Counted from the stretch's first letter, positions 1 to 7,839 are shown. The stretch: DNA of 51,159 nt from DATGZX01 sp035296965 (GCA_035296965.1 DATGZX010000381.1:1-51159); one strand, 5' to 3'. Numbers and translations: made by a program. Notes: generated by a model from the sequence alone, not told the origin.

Positions 1-4
1 TCGT

Positions 5-1630
5 TCATTTGCAGGTATGCACTTCCGGTCGTTCGATGCGTTCCATCTCCACCGGGTAATTGTCGAAGGACATGGTGTAATACTGCTGAAACAGGGGGCG
101 CAGATACTCTTCAATTCCTTCATCGTAGCTGGGTTGGACGAGGAATTCCCGGCCCTCGACGACCTTGCGGATATCTCCCTCCTCGACCACGATTTCGCCT
201 CCCTTGATCACATAGCGCGGCTGCCGGAAGATAAGGCCGTCGTCGGGATGCTCATGATAAATAGTCACGTCCGCATCGGCGCCCACGCCCAAGTGGCCTT
301 TCTGTTTTAGACCCAGCGCTCGCGCAGGACCCGCGGAAGTAATGATGGCGATGTCCGATAAAGTGTATTGCCGGTCAAGGTCCGCAAGGAGGGTTCGCCT
401 GAGCGCCTTGGCCGGCAGTTTCTTCAGACACTCGCGCCGGTGGTCAACATTCATCAGGAGATGGATGATTTCCGGATAGCGCCAAAAGCAGGCCCCATTG
501 GGATGGTCCGTGGTCAGGAATATTCGCCACGGGTCGTCGATGAGCAGCAGCAGCTCCAGGCCGACGGCCCACTGCACGGCGTTGACCAGGTTACTCCCCT
601 TGTACGTATAGGGGACAATGCCGCAGCCGGTCTCGTTCTCCACATCGAGATTGCCCCATTTGCGTCCGGTCAGTTGATAGAGCAGATGCTGCCAGGGGCC
701 GTCCGCGGTGATCGTCACGGAGTTGCCGAACAAGATGGCACCGGCGTCGGTGGTCAGGTTCGGCTGCGAGTTGAAATACTCGGCCACCTTGGCCGCTTCG
801 GAACGCATCGTGTGCCAATCGTCGCCGCCATAGGCATGGAATTGCAAATGGGCAAGGTGTGCCCGATGGCCTTCCAAAACCTTCATGGTTTCGAGCGTGG
901 TCGTGAAGTTGCCTGGAGCACCCAGGTTGTTGCAATGCAGGTGGAGTGGATGCGGCAGGTGCAAGTCCTCGACGATTCGAGCCAGACTTGCGATGATCTT
1001 TGCCGGCGTCACCTTGTGGTAGCCTGTCACGGGCTCGGAGAGTATCTTCGCGTCTTTCCCCCACTTCCAGGCGGCCACGCCACCGGGATTGACCGCCTTG
1101 ACCCCGTAGGCCTTGGCTGCCCAGATAAGCCAGGCAACGACATGTTGTGCACGTTCCGTTTCACCTGCTTCCAGGAGATCCAACACGATCTCGTTGTTGG
1201 CCATCAGCACGCAGCAGCCCTTGTCGACGATAGGCGTATCGCGGAGTTCTTCATGCGTATGCTTGGCAGAAAGCACCGGCACCGCGGCCTCGATGACCGT
1301 GGTCCAGCCCATGCCGGCGTACAGGTAGCCGGTTGCAAACGTGGTGGGAGTGGGTCCGCCTAGGCCGGCGCGCCGTTCCGGAGTGTGCAAGAACGGGGTC
1401 GCTTGCCGTTGATTCTCAGGCGTCATCGCGCGGGCAAAGTTGAGCGCGGCCCCGGCCACATGCGTATGAATGTCCACCCCACCGGGAAAGACGATCATGC
1501 CGGTGGCGTCAATCGTCCGGCCGCCCTCGACCTCGGAAGCGATCCGGCCTTCAGAAATGCAAATGTCACGGACGGCGCCATCGATGCCGTTGGCGGGATC
1601 ATAGATTTTTCCGCCTGTTATGCGAAGCAT
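5..1630 (-). CDS. fwdA: Formylmethanofuran dehydrogenase subunit A (FwdA/FhcA), amidohydrolase
   Basis: This 541-residue protein is the amidohydrolase subunit that interconverts formyl-methanofuran and formate in the cytoplasmic Fwd/Fhc complex of the H4MPT C1 pathway. The metal-site residues of the family are all visible: the HTH pair at residues 55-57, the lysine in YGVKAVNPGG (K178, the family's carboxylated metal-bridging lysine), His in PLHLHCNN (about 230-232), the HLAHLQFH segment (259-265) and the Asp in LTTDHPNG (D375). The length is normal. The stop codon is the TGA at 5-7, so the gene is complete. It is the last gene of the cluster in the window and starts 34 nt after a toxin-antitoxin pair. 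FwdC/FhcC and FhcD are not visible and may lie beyond the left edge. The family assignment is secure; activity is inferred from retained residues. Confidence 0.95.
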   Translation of the reverse strand: MLRITGGKIYDPANGIDGAVRDICISEGRIASEVEGGRTIDATGMIVFPGGVDIHTHVAGAALNFARAMTPENQRQATPFLHTPERRAGLGGPTPTTFATGYLYAGMGWTTVIEAAVPVLSAKHTHEELRDTPIVDKGCCVLMANNEIVLDLLEAGETERAQHVVAWLIWAAKAYGVKAVNPGGVAAWKWGKDAKILSEPVTGYHKVTPAKIIASLARIVEDLHLPHPLHLHCNNLGAPGNFTTTLETMKVLEGHRAHLAHLQFHAYGGDDWHTMRSEAAKVAEYFNSQPNLTTDAGAILFGNSVTITADGPWQHLLYQLTGRKWGNLDVENETGCGIVPYTYKGSNLVNAVQWAVGLELLLLIDDPWRIFLTTDHPNGACFWRYPEIIHLLMNVDHRRECLKKLPAKALRRTLLADLDRQYTLSDIAIITSAGPARALGLKQKGHLGVGADADVTIYHEHPDDGLIFRQPRYVIKGGEIVVEEGDIRKVVEGREFLVQPSYDEGIEEYLRPLFQQYYTMSFDNYPVEMERIERPEVHTCK

Positions 1631-1664
1631 GGATTCTCCGGTTGGCCCATGGCGGTATCACGGA

Positions 1665-1976
1665 CTAACTGCGTTTCCGCCGTGGCCTACTGGCCGCAGC
1701 TTGCTTCTTCTTGGAGCCACGCCCATTTCGATGGCTGAGATGTGGAAGAATCCATTCTCGAATCAGCTCTTCTTGAGAAACACCGCGCGCTTTGGCGATC
1801 TGCATAACAGTTTCTGCCTCGCGGGATTGCAGGCGCACCTCGATGGGAATTCCCTTCACGAACACCGGCTCTTCGACCTCTTCTAACTGTTTCTCAAAGT
1901 CCGTCAGGTCATGACTGTCCCAGAATTTCGCCAATTTCTGGACGGAATCAGTTTTCGGAAGTTTGCGCTTGTTCAT
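1665..1976 (-). CDS. CopG/BrnA-type antitoxin
   Basis: This small basic protein begins KLPKTDSVQKLAKFWDSHDL, the opening typical of CopG-family antitoxins paired with BrnT toxins. It has a ribbon-helix-helix-like stretch (IPIEVRLQSREAETVMQIAK, then RGVSQEELIREWI) and a basic tail. I chose the ATG at 1976, giving 103 aa, because it overlaps the toxin stop in an ATGA arrangement, a sign of translational coupling. An in-frame start at 1988 would add four residues. It should bind and neutralise the upstream BrnT-like toxin and repress the shared promoter, as BrnTA systems do. It is unusual in lying between two formylmethanofuran dehydrogenase genes. Confidence 0.85.
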   Translation of the reverse strand: MNKRKLPKTDSVQKLAKFWDSHDLTDFEKQLEEVEEPVFVKGIPIEVRLQSREAETVMQIAKARGVSQEELIREWILPHLSHRNGRGSKKKQAAASRPRRKRS

Positions 1977-2257
1977 CGGTTCTTCCATTTTCTGAAGCGC
2001 TGCTTTTCTTTGATGGTCATTTCTCTTGCCGTCACAGGATAACCTTTGCCGTCTCCGAATCGGATAATCACGCAGAAGAGGTAGCGGCCCGCCTGGGTCT
2101 GCCCCAGGACATAGTATACCGGATTCTCTCCTTCAGACTTTGCCCGCTGCACCATGGGCTTACCGAAGCAGACCTCCTCCACTTCCTCCGGTTCCACCCC
2201 ATGCCGGGCAATGTGATCTATTCTTTCTTGGGGCCAGACGAACTCGTGGATTCTCAT
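1973..2257 (-). CDS. BrnT-family ribonuclease toxin
   Basis: This 94-residue protein matches the BrnT toxin fold (RelE-like RNase). The N-terminus contains FVWPQERIDHIARHGVEPEE, like the family opening FxWDxxxxxHIxRHGVxxEE, and the C-terminus has YPVTAREMTIKEKQRFRKW, the usual R-x-x-T/S-x-x-E-x-x-x-Y/F end. The toxin precedes its antitoxin with a 4-nt overlap, the normal BrnT-BrnA order. No strong ribosome-binding site precedes the ATG. A promoter-like pair ends only a few bases upstream, so leaderless translation is possible. FwdB ends 61 nt upstream on the same strand. Confidence 0.87.
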   Translation of the reverse strand: MRIHEFVWPQERIDHIARHGVEPEEVEEVCFGKPMVQRAKSEGENPVYYVLGQTQAGRYLFCVIIRFGDGKGYPVTAREMTIKEKQRFRKWKNR

Positions 2258-2263
2258 GTCGCG

Positions 2264-2291
2264 ATTGTACGCGGCACCCCTGCTGCGTCAT
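2264..2291 (-). promoter_or_regulatory. Candidate promoter of the BrnT/BrnA pair
   Basis: Read on the minus strand, there is an ATGACG box (2291-2286), a 16-nt spacer and a TACAAT box (2269-2264), 6 nt before the toxin ATG at 2257. This resembles a sigma-70 -35/-10 pair with 4/6 and 5/6 matches. If real, it gives the toxin-antitoxin pair its own nearly leaderless transcript inside the fwd cluster. The call rests on sequence resemblance only. Confidence 0.3.
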
Positions 2292-2318
2292 CCCCAGTAA
2301 GGACTTGGAGGGTGGCGA

Positions 2319-3614
2319 CTAGGTGGTTTTCGCACCCACCGCTAGCCTGATCCGCCTGATCACTTCCTCGTCGGTCGGATACGGCGACTGCAAGGCGGGT
2401 CGTAGCGGCAACGGTACCTCGTCCATGCGATAGACGGTTCCAGGGGCGCTGATGCCCGTCGCGGCCGTGGTGATGTGCACGCGCGCCAGCCGGCTTGTGT
2501 GGGTGACTTTGGGATCCAGCACAATGGTGGGAATGCGGGCCAGATGGTCGATGCCGGGCTGAGGCATTGTCGCACCGGGGTCGGCGCCGAGAACGAGTGC
2601 TGCGTCGTTGTCCCCGCGGACCAATAGATCGACCGTCGAGAATTCGCCCGGGTTGAAGCGCGGGTAGCCACGGCACAGGTTGACGCCGAATGGATATCCC
2701 GTTGTCCAGCGCATGACCATGTCGGATCCGGTGACATTGCCATGTCCGCGCATCGGCATCGCCACAAATTTGGTGAAGGCGTTCAACTCCGCCACCAGCG
2801 TCAGGACGGCCGCGGAATTCATGTGCTTCCCGCGGGTCATCGATAGCCCCATGCCAAAAAACAGCACGCCGAATCGAGCACGTTTCATGCGCTCGACAAG
2901 GTCCTGCAACTGCTCGACCGTGAGCCCAGTCTCGGCCACGCTCTCTTTGTTCACGCGCTTGTTCTTGAGGAGAGCGCGTAGCGTCGTGACCACCTCGAAG
3001 TCCTTGCCGGGCCGAATCTGCAGGAAGATGTCCGAGGCTTTTTCACTCGGCGTCTCGCGAATATCCACCAGGACCATCGTTCGGCCCTTGCGTCCATTGG
3101 GAACGAATTTGCCCTTCTGGGTTAGCGTGTACTTGGTGAAATGCCGCGGATGGCATTCCGCCGGATTGCCCCCCCAGTAGATGATGAAGTCGGCCCGGTT
3201 CTTGACTTCGCCAAGCGTGCATGTGACCTTGCCGCCCAACTGGGCGGCGATTTCTGTTGGGCCGTGTCAGAGGGACGTGTGGCTATCGATCACGCCGCCG
3301 ATCAACTCGGCCAGCGACACCGCTTCACGCTGCGCCTCGCAGGTGATGTTGCTGAGGCCATAGACCAGAGGCATGTTGGCCTGGTGCAGGTGATGGGCGG
3401 CCCGTTCGATGGCGTCATCGAGCGGGGCCGGCTTGCCGTCGATCAGGGCATCGGGATAGAGGCGTTCCGCGGTGTGGTTGCGGAACCAGGATTCCCCAAG
3501 TACACAGGCATTCTTGGTTTTGGTGATGCGCTCGCCGTCCGCATGCAATTCGATGTCGTCACAGACGCAGCCACAGAAAGTACAGGTCGCGTGCTTCACA
3601 ACGGTCAGGTTCAT
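2319..3614 (-). CDS. fwdB: Formylmethanofuran dehydrogenase subunit B with in-frame TGA (probable selenoprotein)
   Basis: This is the W/Mo-bis-pterin subunit that reduces CO2 or oxidises formate in formylmethanofuran dehydrogenase. Reading through one TGA gives 431 aa, the normal FwdB length. The N-terminus carries the [4Fe-4S] motif CTFCGCVCDD (C11, C14, C18) with a later Cys at 37. The TGA is codon 116, in TSL-(TGA)-HGPTEIAAQLGG, where the family has CHGP and Cys or Sec ligates the metal. The adjacent His (117) and an Arg in MRGHGNVTG (about 289) match the known active-site surroundings. I chose the ATG at 3614, which follows a GAGGAG site; an in-frame GTG at 3632 would overlap that site. 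The part after the TGA has no start of its own except an unpreceded TTG. A nonsense mutation is the alternative, but the reading frame is intact on both sides. Confidence 0.93.
3231..3248 (-). promoter_or_regulatory. Candidate bacterial SECIS hairpin
   Basis: On the mRNA the TGA is followed by 18 nt, then GCCGCCC, the loop AGUU, and GGGCGGC. This is a perfect 7-bp stem with a tetraloop. The loop starts 25 nt after the TGA, inside the 16-37 nt window described for bacterial SECIS elements. A G occupies the second loop position, as the consensus requires for SelB recognition. The hairpin lies within the coding sequence for AAQLGGK. The GC-rich codons could form such a stem by chance, but its position, stem and loop all fit. 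Confidence 0.78.
3267..3269 (-). other. In-frame TGA read as selenocysteine codon 116 of FwdB
   Basis: The codon lies between CTC (Leu) and CAC (His) of fwdB. In FwdB homologues this position is Cys, or Sec in some methanogens, and supplies the sulfur or selenium ligand to tungsten or molybdenum. Both flanks translate as FwdB in the same frame, with no insertion or deletion. Confidence 0.82.
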
Positions 3615-3673
3615 GCCGTTCTTTCTCCTCACCGACTCGTGCGTTCGTCCGAACCGGACGGAATCACAAACGT

Positions 3674-3844
3674 TCAGCCAAGCTCTCGGCCCAGACAGCT
3701 CCCCTTGATGCGGCGGGGCATGTACCGTCCGGCTTCAATTTCCTCCCAGGCCTGCACATCCACTGGCGTAACAGCGCCGTTCCCTTCCAAGCGAGGGATT
3801 CTCTCAAGGTCCGGGCCGTGTTCGTGCGGCTTCTGCTCGCTCAT
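3674..3844 (-). CDS. 56-residue hypothetical protein in the fwd operon
   Basis: I do not recognise this protein. It begins MSEQKPHEHGPDLER and ends with a basic stretch GRYMPRRIKGSCLGRELG, with one Cys and no membrane segment. The start is supported by a GGAGAA ribosome-binding site just upstream, and the ATG lies 11 nt after the fwdD stop. fwdB starts about 60 nt downstream, so the three are very likely co-transcribed. The placement suggests an accessory or assembly factor of the Fwd complex, but that is inference from position only. The long N-terminal extension possible in this frame overlaps fwdD and is not used. Confidence 0.6.
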   Translation of the reverse strand: MSEQKPHEHGPDLERIPRLEGNGAVTPVDVQAWEEIEAGRYMPRRIKGSCLGRELG

Positions 3845-3855
3845 AGCTTCTCCAT

Positions 3856-4197
3856 CTAGGTCCTGACCGGCTCGACTTCGACTTCCCATCCCTTGGACGT
3901 GGGCATTCCCGTGCCGTCGGTGCCGCCTCCCATGAGCCTGCATGTGGGCGGGCCATAGGGAACAAAGAGCATGCCCTGGGGAACCTTGCCCTCTTTGCAC
4001 TGGAAATTGGCCTCGCCGAATTCACACCAAACGCGGACCGTTTCACCCGGCGCGATTCCCAATGCTTTCATGTCCTCTGGGCACATTGTCAAGGAATTGA
4101 CGATGGCCTGGTACTCGGCGTGATCTTTGCCGACGTTGATCTGCTGCCCCTGTTTGCTGGTGCGTCCTGCGTTGAGGATAAAGCGCCTACCGGCCAT
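3856..4197 (-). CDS. fwdD: Formylmethanofuran dehydrogenase subunit D-like molybdopterin dinucleotide-binding protein
   Basis: This 113-residue protein corresponds to the C-terminal molybdopterin-dinucleotide-binding domain of the catalytic Fwd subunits, encoded separately as FwdD. Visible features are the N-terminal ILNAGRTSKQGQ strand (7-18), a double-psi-barrel-like core with PEDMKALGIAPGETVRV (40-56), the FVPYGPPTCRLMGG loop (78-91) that would contact the pterin, and the diagnostic TGMP with following KG (96-103). It is the first gene of the visible fwd cluster. Its ATG follows a GAGAGG-like site. It should complete the cofactor pocket of FwdB, where the Sec/Cys ligand lies. Confidence 0.88.
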   Translation of the reverse strand: MAGRRFILNAGRTSKQGQQINVGKDHAEYQAIVNSLTMCPEDMKALGIAPGETVRVWCEFGEANFQCKEGKVPQGMLFVPYGPPTCRLMGGGTDGTGMPTSKGWEVEVEPVRT

Positions 4198-4629
4198 CGA
4201 TCCGCCTCTCGTCCGTCAACACGCTGGTGGGTTGGTGGTGCATCTCGATGATTGTAGTGGAGAACGCTCCAGTGATCGAGGCTATCTGGGCGCATTCACG
4301 TTTTTGTGGCGGGCATATCTCGTTACATTGCGACTCAACCCGGGGGGCGTGTACTGACGGGAAAGAGCGTGCTGTCTACTCACGCACACGCCGCCGGCTC
4401 GCGGCCAATCGTTTCGTTCCCAAACTCTGTTTGTAGAAACTCGATGGCATGGAACTTATCCATCCGAGCACTGATGACGAGACAGCGTCTGCCCCAACCG
4501 CTCGGGATTGGATTCGAGGGCGCAAGATAGGGGCCGGATCCCCGATCGCTGCGGGCATCCGGCCAGTGTCAGGACGATGGCCAGGATGGCGCGACGACAT
4601 CCTGGATTCATGACGACAATGCGGAGCGA
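4198..4629. other. Intergenic region upstream of the fwd operon
   Basis: This 432-bp stretch separates the start of fwdD from the end of the PEP-CTERM gene; both are on the minus strand. It should hold the fwd promoter. A TACAAT box (minus strand, 4256-4251) is the only -10-like sequence I noticed, and it lacks a convincing -35 box. I see no RNA gene and no clear terminator. Confidence 0.4.
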
Positions 4630-5295
4630 TCAGGCGGAGTGCCGTTTGCGGCGCCGGCCGACCGCGACGACTGCTTGCAGACCCAGACCGAGTAGCACGA
4701 AGGTGGAGGGTTCGGGGACTGTTTGACCAAGCGGGATCACCTGGACCAAATCGTCGGACGGGATGATGCCGATTGTGCCGTCGATGATTGGGTTGCCATT
4801 CGCGTCGACGTTGGGATTAACAAAGAAGAGGGCACTTTCGAAGCCAGTGCCGGAGTCGAAGATCGTGACATCCAGCACCGTGCCGCTCCAGGGACCAACC
4901 GCGCCGGCACCGATCTCGGGTCCCTGGATGGTAACGAAAACGTCGAAGAATGAGTGGACCTGGAAGTCTTGCGTAAGCTCATTCGTCGAACTGGTATTGT
5001 TCAGGGTGACTCCACCCGGCGTCGTCAAGTCGCCGGCGGCAGTCCCTGAAATGGGCGTGGCCACACCCAGAGTGCCGTCGGTAACTGGGCCGAAGACCGT
5101 CGCCGACACGCTTGACGACCCGGGCGGGAAAGCCACACCGAGGTTGACATCGATCAAGCCGCCCGGCCCGGAGACCAAACCACTCGTATCGACTTTGATT
5201 TCATAGCTCAGCAGCCCGGCATGCGCGGAGTTGGAAAACTCGGCCCCGGCCAGCAGCGTGCCCAAGGCGAGTGAAATCATCATGCGAATGCTCAT
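4630..5295 (-). CDS. PEP-CTERM sorting domain protein
   Basis: This 221-residue exported protein starts with a signal peptide (MSIRMMISLALGTLLAGAEF, cleavage probably after SAHA). It ends with a PEP-CTERM sorting signal: VPEPSTFVLLGLGLQAVVAV followed by the basic tail GRRRKRHSA. The signal marks proteins for exosortase-dependent surface delivery. The middle is a low-complexity, Gly/Thr/Ser-rich beta domain that I cannot assign. I chose the ATG at 5295 because the signal peptide begins there and AGGTGA precedes it; upstream extension would overlap the neighbouring gene. It lies 29 nt downstream of the secreted beta-helix gene and is probably co-transcribed with it. Confidence 0.9.
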   Translation of the reverse strand: MSIRMMISLALGTLLAGAEFSNSAHAGLLSYEIKVDTSGLVSGPGGLIDVNLGVAFPPGSSSVSATVFGPVTDGTLGVATPISGTAAGDLTTPGGVTLNNTSSTNELTQDFQVHSFFDVFVTIQGPEIGAGAVGPWSGTVLDVTIFDSGTGFESALFFVNPNVDANGNPIIDGTIGIIPSDDLVQVIPLGQTVPEPSTFVLLGLGLQAVVAVGRRRKRHSA

Positions 5296-5324
5296 GCAAT
5301 CACCTACTTTCTTTCTCGAGGAGA

Positions 5325-7214
5325 TCACGATCCCAGAGAGCCGAGGTAGTAAGACGTTGTGTAGCTTCCGGGGGCGACGTTCGAGTTGAAGACTGCGGTC
5401 GCGCCGGTGGTTTTGCCGGCCGCCAGGCTTGCGATGTTGACCTCGAGATACGGCATTCCACCGTAGGTGCCAGCGGCATTTTCGAGGATAACGCCGGGGG
5501 GCAGGTTGAACAGGACGAAGATCGGCCCGCTGAACGCCGACGAACCGGCATTGGTGAGATTGATCATGCCGCTCCACAAGCCGGTCTTGGGATTGTGGAT
5601 CAGGCCGTACTTGTTGATGGCGATCTTGCCGGTCTCGACAGCGAACGTGCCCAACGTCCCGGTCGCGACCGGTGTCCCAGCGAGGTCGGTGACCGGCGAG
5701 CCGCCCAGGTTCACGGAGTAAGTGCCGTTATCGGCGGAGGTCCATTTGCCGCCCGGCGGCGTGATCTGGTACGTGACGGTGAAGGATTGCGCGTTGCCCG
5801 ACGCGTCGGTCGGCCCAATCGGCACCGTGCTGACCACTGACGCGTTAATCGGCGCGCCGACGCCGCCGGGTGGACCCACTTGCACCACAGCGCCCGACAA
5901 GCTGGCCGCCAAGATCTTGGTGGCGCTCGTGTAGGTGACGGTGAAGGTGTAAGTGGTCTTGCCGTAGTCGGCGACGGCCACATTTTGCGCGCTGAGCGTC
6001 GCCGTCGGAGCCGCAGCCGGTACCGCGCCGAATTGGAACGCACCGATATCCCAGACCCCTGCGGTCGGGACATAGCCGCGCTGGTCGGTAGAGAGGGTCA
6101 CGCCGTTGATGGGATTTTGGCCGGCACCGATGGCCAGGCTGCCGGCCGTCAGGGCGATGGTTTGTGTCGGGCCCCCGTTGTTGGCCAGGCCGGCGGGGTC
6201 GAGTCCGGAGGCTCCAATGAAGGAGCCTCCCCCATTGATGACTCCTGTTGGAACCGACCCGAATTGGCTGTTGGTAGCGGTGGCCGTGCCACCAGAGCTG
6301 GTGAAATCGTTGCCGGTGTTGTCGGCGAAGAGCGAGTTGTAGGTGTTGACGGTGCCGCCGACCTGGTCGACGCCGTCCTGGTTGAGGGCAACGGTGGCGT
6401 TGTAGAGGCTGCTCGAGCCGCTGGAGATGTACATGCCGCCGCCGCTGGAAGCGGCTAAGTTATCGGCGATAGTGCTGTTTGTCAAAGTCAGCGAACCGTC
6501 GTTGAAGATGCCGCCGCCGAACCCGCTGGCGACGTTGTTGGCGATCGTGCAATTGGTCATGATTAGCGTAAGCTGATTATCGACGCCGCCGCCGTCGATG
6601 GCGGTGCTATTGGAGACCGTACAGTTGGTCAACGTCAGGGTTCCGGAGTTCATGATGGCGCCGCCGGTCAAGGAAAGGCCCTTCGTCAGAGTGAGCCCGG
6701 CGATCGTGGCTGTCGTGCCTGGGTCGACAGTGAACACTCCGCTGTTACCGTTGCCGCTGATCGCCAGTATGTTTGCGCCGGGGCCATCGATGGTCAGGTT
6801 TTTGGTGATGTCCAGCACTGCGCTGGTCAAAGTGATGGGACTGGTCACGTGGCCAGCGGACAGGTCAAAGGTGATCGTGTCGCCGGCGGCGGCATTGGCG
6901 ATGGTGTCGCGCAGCGAGCCCGAGCCGGTGTCGTTGCTGTTTTCGACCATGTCGACGGGATCGGCCTGGCTTCTGACGGAATGCACACTGGGCGACGGTC
7001 CGGCGATGCTACTGCCGGCATACAGCCCAAAAGGCGCAACCTGAATCAGGGCCCCAAGAGTGCGGTGGCTAAGGAGGGTCCGGTCTTCCAGGACCTCCAG
7101 CCGCGGCCTGCACCAAGCGGGAGGCATCCTCCTTCCGCGGCGACCCTCCTTGGCCAACCCATTCAGCGTCTGTGTTGCCGCTTTCAACCAGGTCGACGCG
7201 AAGAAACGAGCCAT
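5325..7214 (-). CDS. Secreted right-handed beta-helix protein (choice-of-anchor Q type)
   Basis: This 629-residue protein carries the planctomycete export motif LEVLEDRTLLS at residues 39-49, after a basic N-terminus. The body starts with GSGSLRDTIANAAAGDTITF, the usual opening of polymorphic-outer-membrane-type beta-helix domains. Repeated strands such as GTLTLTNCTVSNS and GGGIFNDGSLTLTNSTIADN follow. A choice-of-anchor Q-like end (STDQRGYVPTAGVWDIGAFQ) comes next, then one or two beta-sandwich-like domains. The ATG at 7214 follows a GGAGGT site at 6-nt spacing and is preferred to the start 54 nt upstream. It probably acts at the cell surface or in the matrix; no enzymatic motif is visible. 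Confidence 0.88.
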   Translation of the reverse strand: MARFFASTWLKAATQTLNGLAKEGRRGRRMPPAWCRPRLEVLEDRTLLSHRTLGALIQVAPFGLYAGSSIAGPSPSVHSVRSQADPVDMVENSNDTGSGSLRDTIANAAAGDTITFDLSAGHVTSPITLTSAVLDITKNLTIDGPGANILAISGNGNSGVFTVDPGTTATIAGLTLTKGLSLTGGAIMNSGTLTLTNCTVSNSTAIDGGGVDNQLTLIMTNCTIANNVASGFGGGIFNDGSLTLTNSTIADNLAASSGGGMYISSGSSSLYNATVALNQDGVDQVGGTVNTYNSLFADNTGNDFTSSGGTATATNSQFGSVPTGVINGGGSFIGASGLDPAGLANNGGPTQTIALTAGSLAIGAGQNPINGVTLSTDQRGYVPTAGVWDIGAFQFGAVPAAAPTATLSAQNVAVADYGKTTYTFTVTYTSATKILAASLSGAVVQVGPPGGVGAPINASVVSTVPIGPTDASGNAQSFTVTYQITPPGGKWTSADNGTYSVNLGGSPVTDLAGTPVATGTLGTFAVETGKIAINKYGLIHNPKTGLWSGMINLTNAGSSAFSGPIFVLFNLPPGVILENAAGTYGGMPYLEVNIASLAAGKTTGATAVFNSNVAPGSYTTSYYLGSLGS

Positions 7215-7839
7215 TAGGCGACCTCCGGATCTACGAGAGTTGTTCGCCTGGAACATCCGCGCGATCAATGCCTATATCTGTGAGGTTCCGACCAGGAATG
7301 GACTAACTTGTGCATGAGGCGGCACGGCGAATCCTTTGGACCGAAGTGCACACAACCACCCCTTCCTTCGCATCGCGAGGATTCGTCGCGGATTGCAACC
7401 TCCTCCTTTGTCGGGAAGGTTGGCCTGCCCGCATAGCGAGCTTATTTCCTACGCCGCTCGATGCGCTTGGCCACTGCCGTGCGGGATTGATACTCGCCGG
7501 TCCGACAGCGAGGTCGATGATTCGGCGCAGGAACATGCGTCATTCCGCAGTCCCGCCGATTTCACCTAGTTTACCTATTTGAGCAAGTCGGAGTATGCGT
7601 GTGGTCGAAGCAGTTGTCAAGAATAAAACAAAACAACTTGGCGGAAGGCGGCAGCGTGGCTTTGCACCAACACATAACGAACACTTTAACGCACTCGCAA
7701 ACAGGGAAGACGGGAATTCGCTTGCCCTGACCGCGCGAAGTACGCTCAAGTCTTCGGAGCAGGGATGTGAATCAAAAAAGATTCAGAAGCTCGCTAGAAG
7801 CTCCCCAGTTGCAGACGTGCTGGACCGCAAGCAGCTACC
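7215..7839. other. Intergenic region without recognised genes
   Basis: This 625-bp region lies between two minus-strand genes. Short open frames occur in several phases, but none has a recognisable protein, a good ribosome-binding site or consistent coding character. The part next to 7214 should contain the promoter of the beta-helix/PEP-CTERM pair. I see no tRNA, repeat or strong hairpin. Confidence 0.4.

Noticed and set aside
368..1363. 331-codon open frame opposite fwdA
   Set aside because: It lies entirely antisense to a well-conserved gene, and its translation has no recognisable domain. It is an artefact of high GC content.
2319..3239. A separate gene starting at TTG 3239 for the C-terminal part of FwdB
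   Set aside because: The TTG has no ribosome-binding site, lies inside the hairpin loop region and would give a fragment without the iron-sulfur motif. The same frame continues upstream through the TGA.
3267..3269. TGA as a simple pseudogenising mutation
   Set aside because: It remains possible, but it falls on the one codon where the family uses Cys/Sec, it is followed by a SECIS-like hairpin, and the rest of the gene and operon looks intact.
5296..5577. N-terminal extension of the PEP-CTERM protein
   Set aside because: It overlaps the end of the upstream beta-helix gene and lies before a clear signal peptide and ribosome-binding site.
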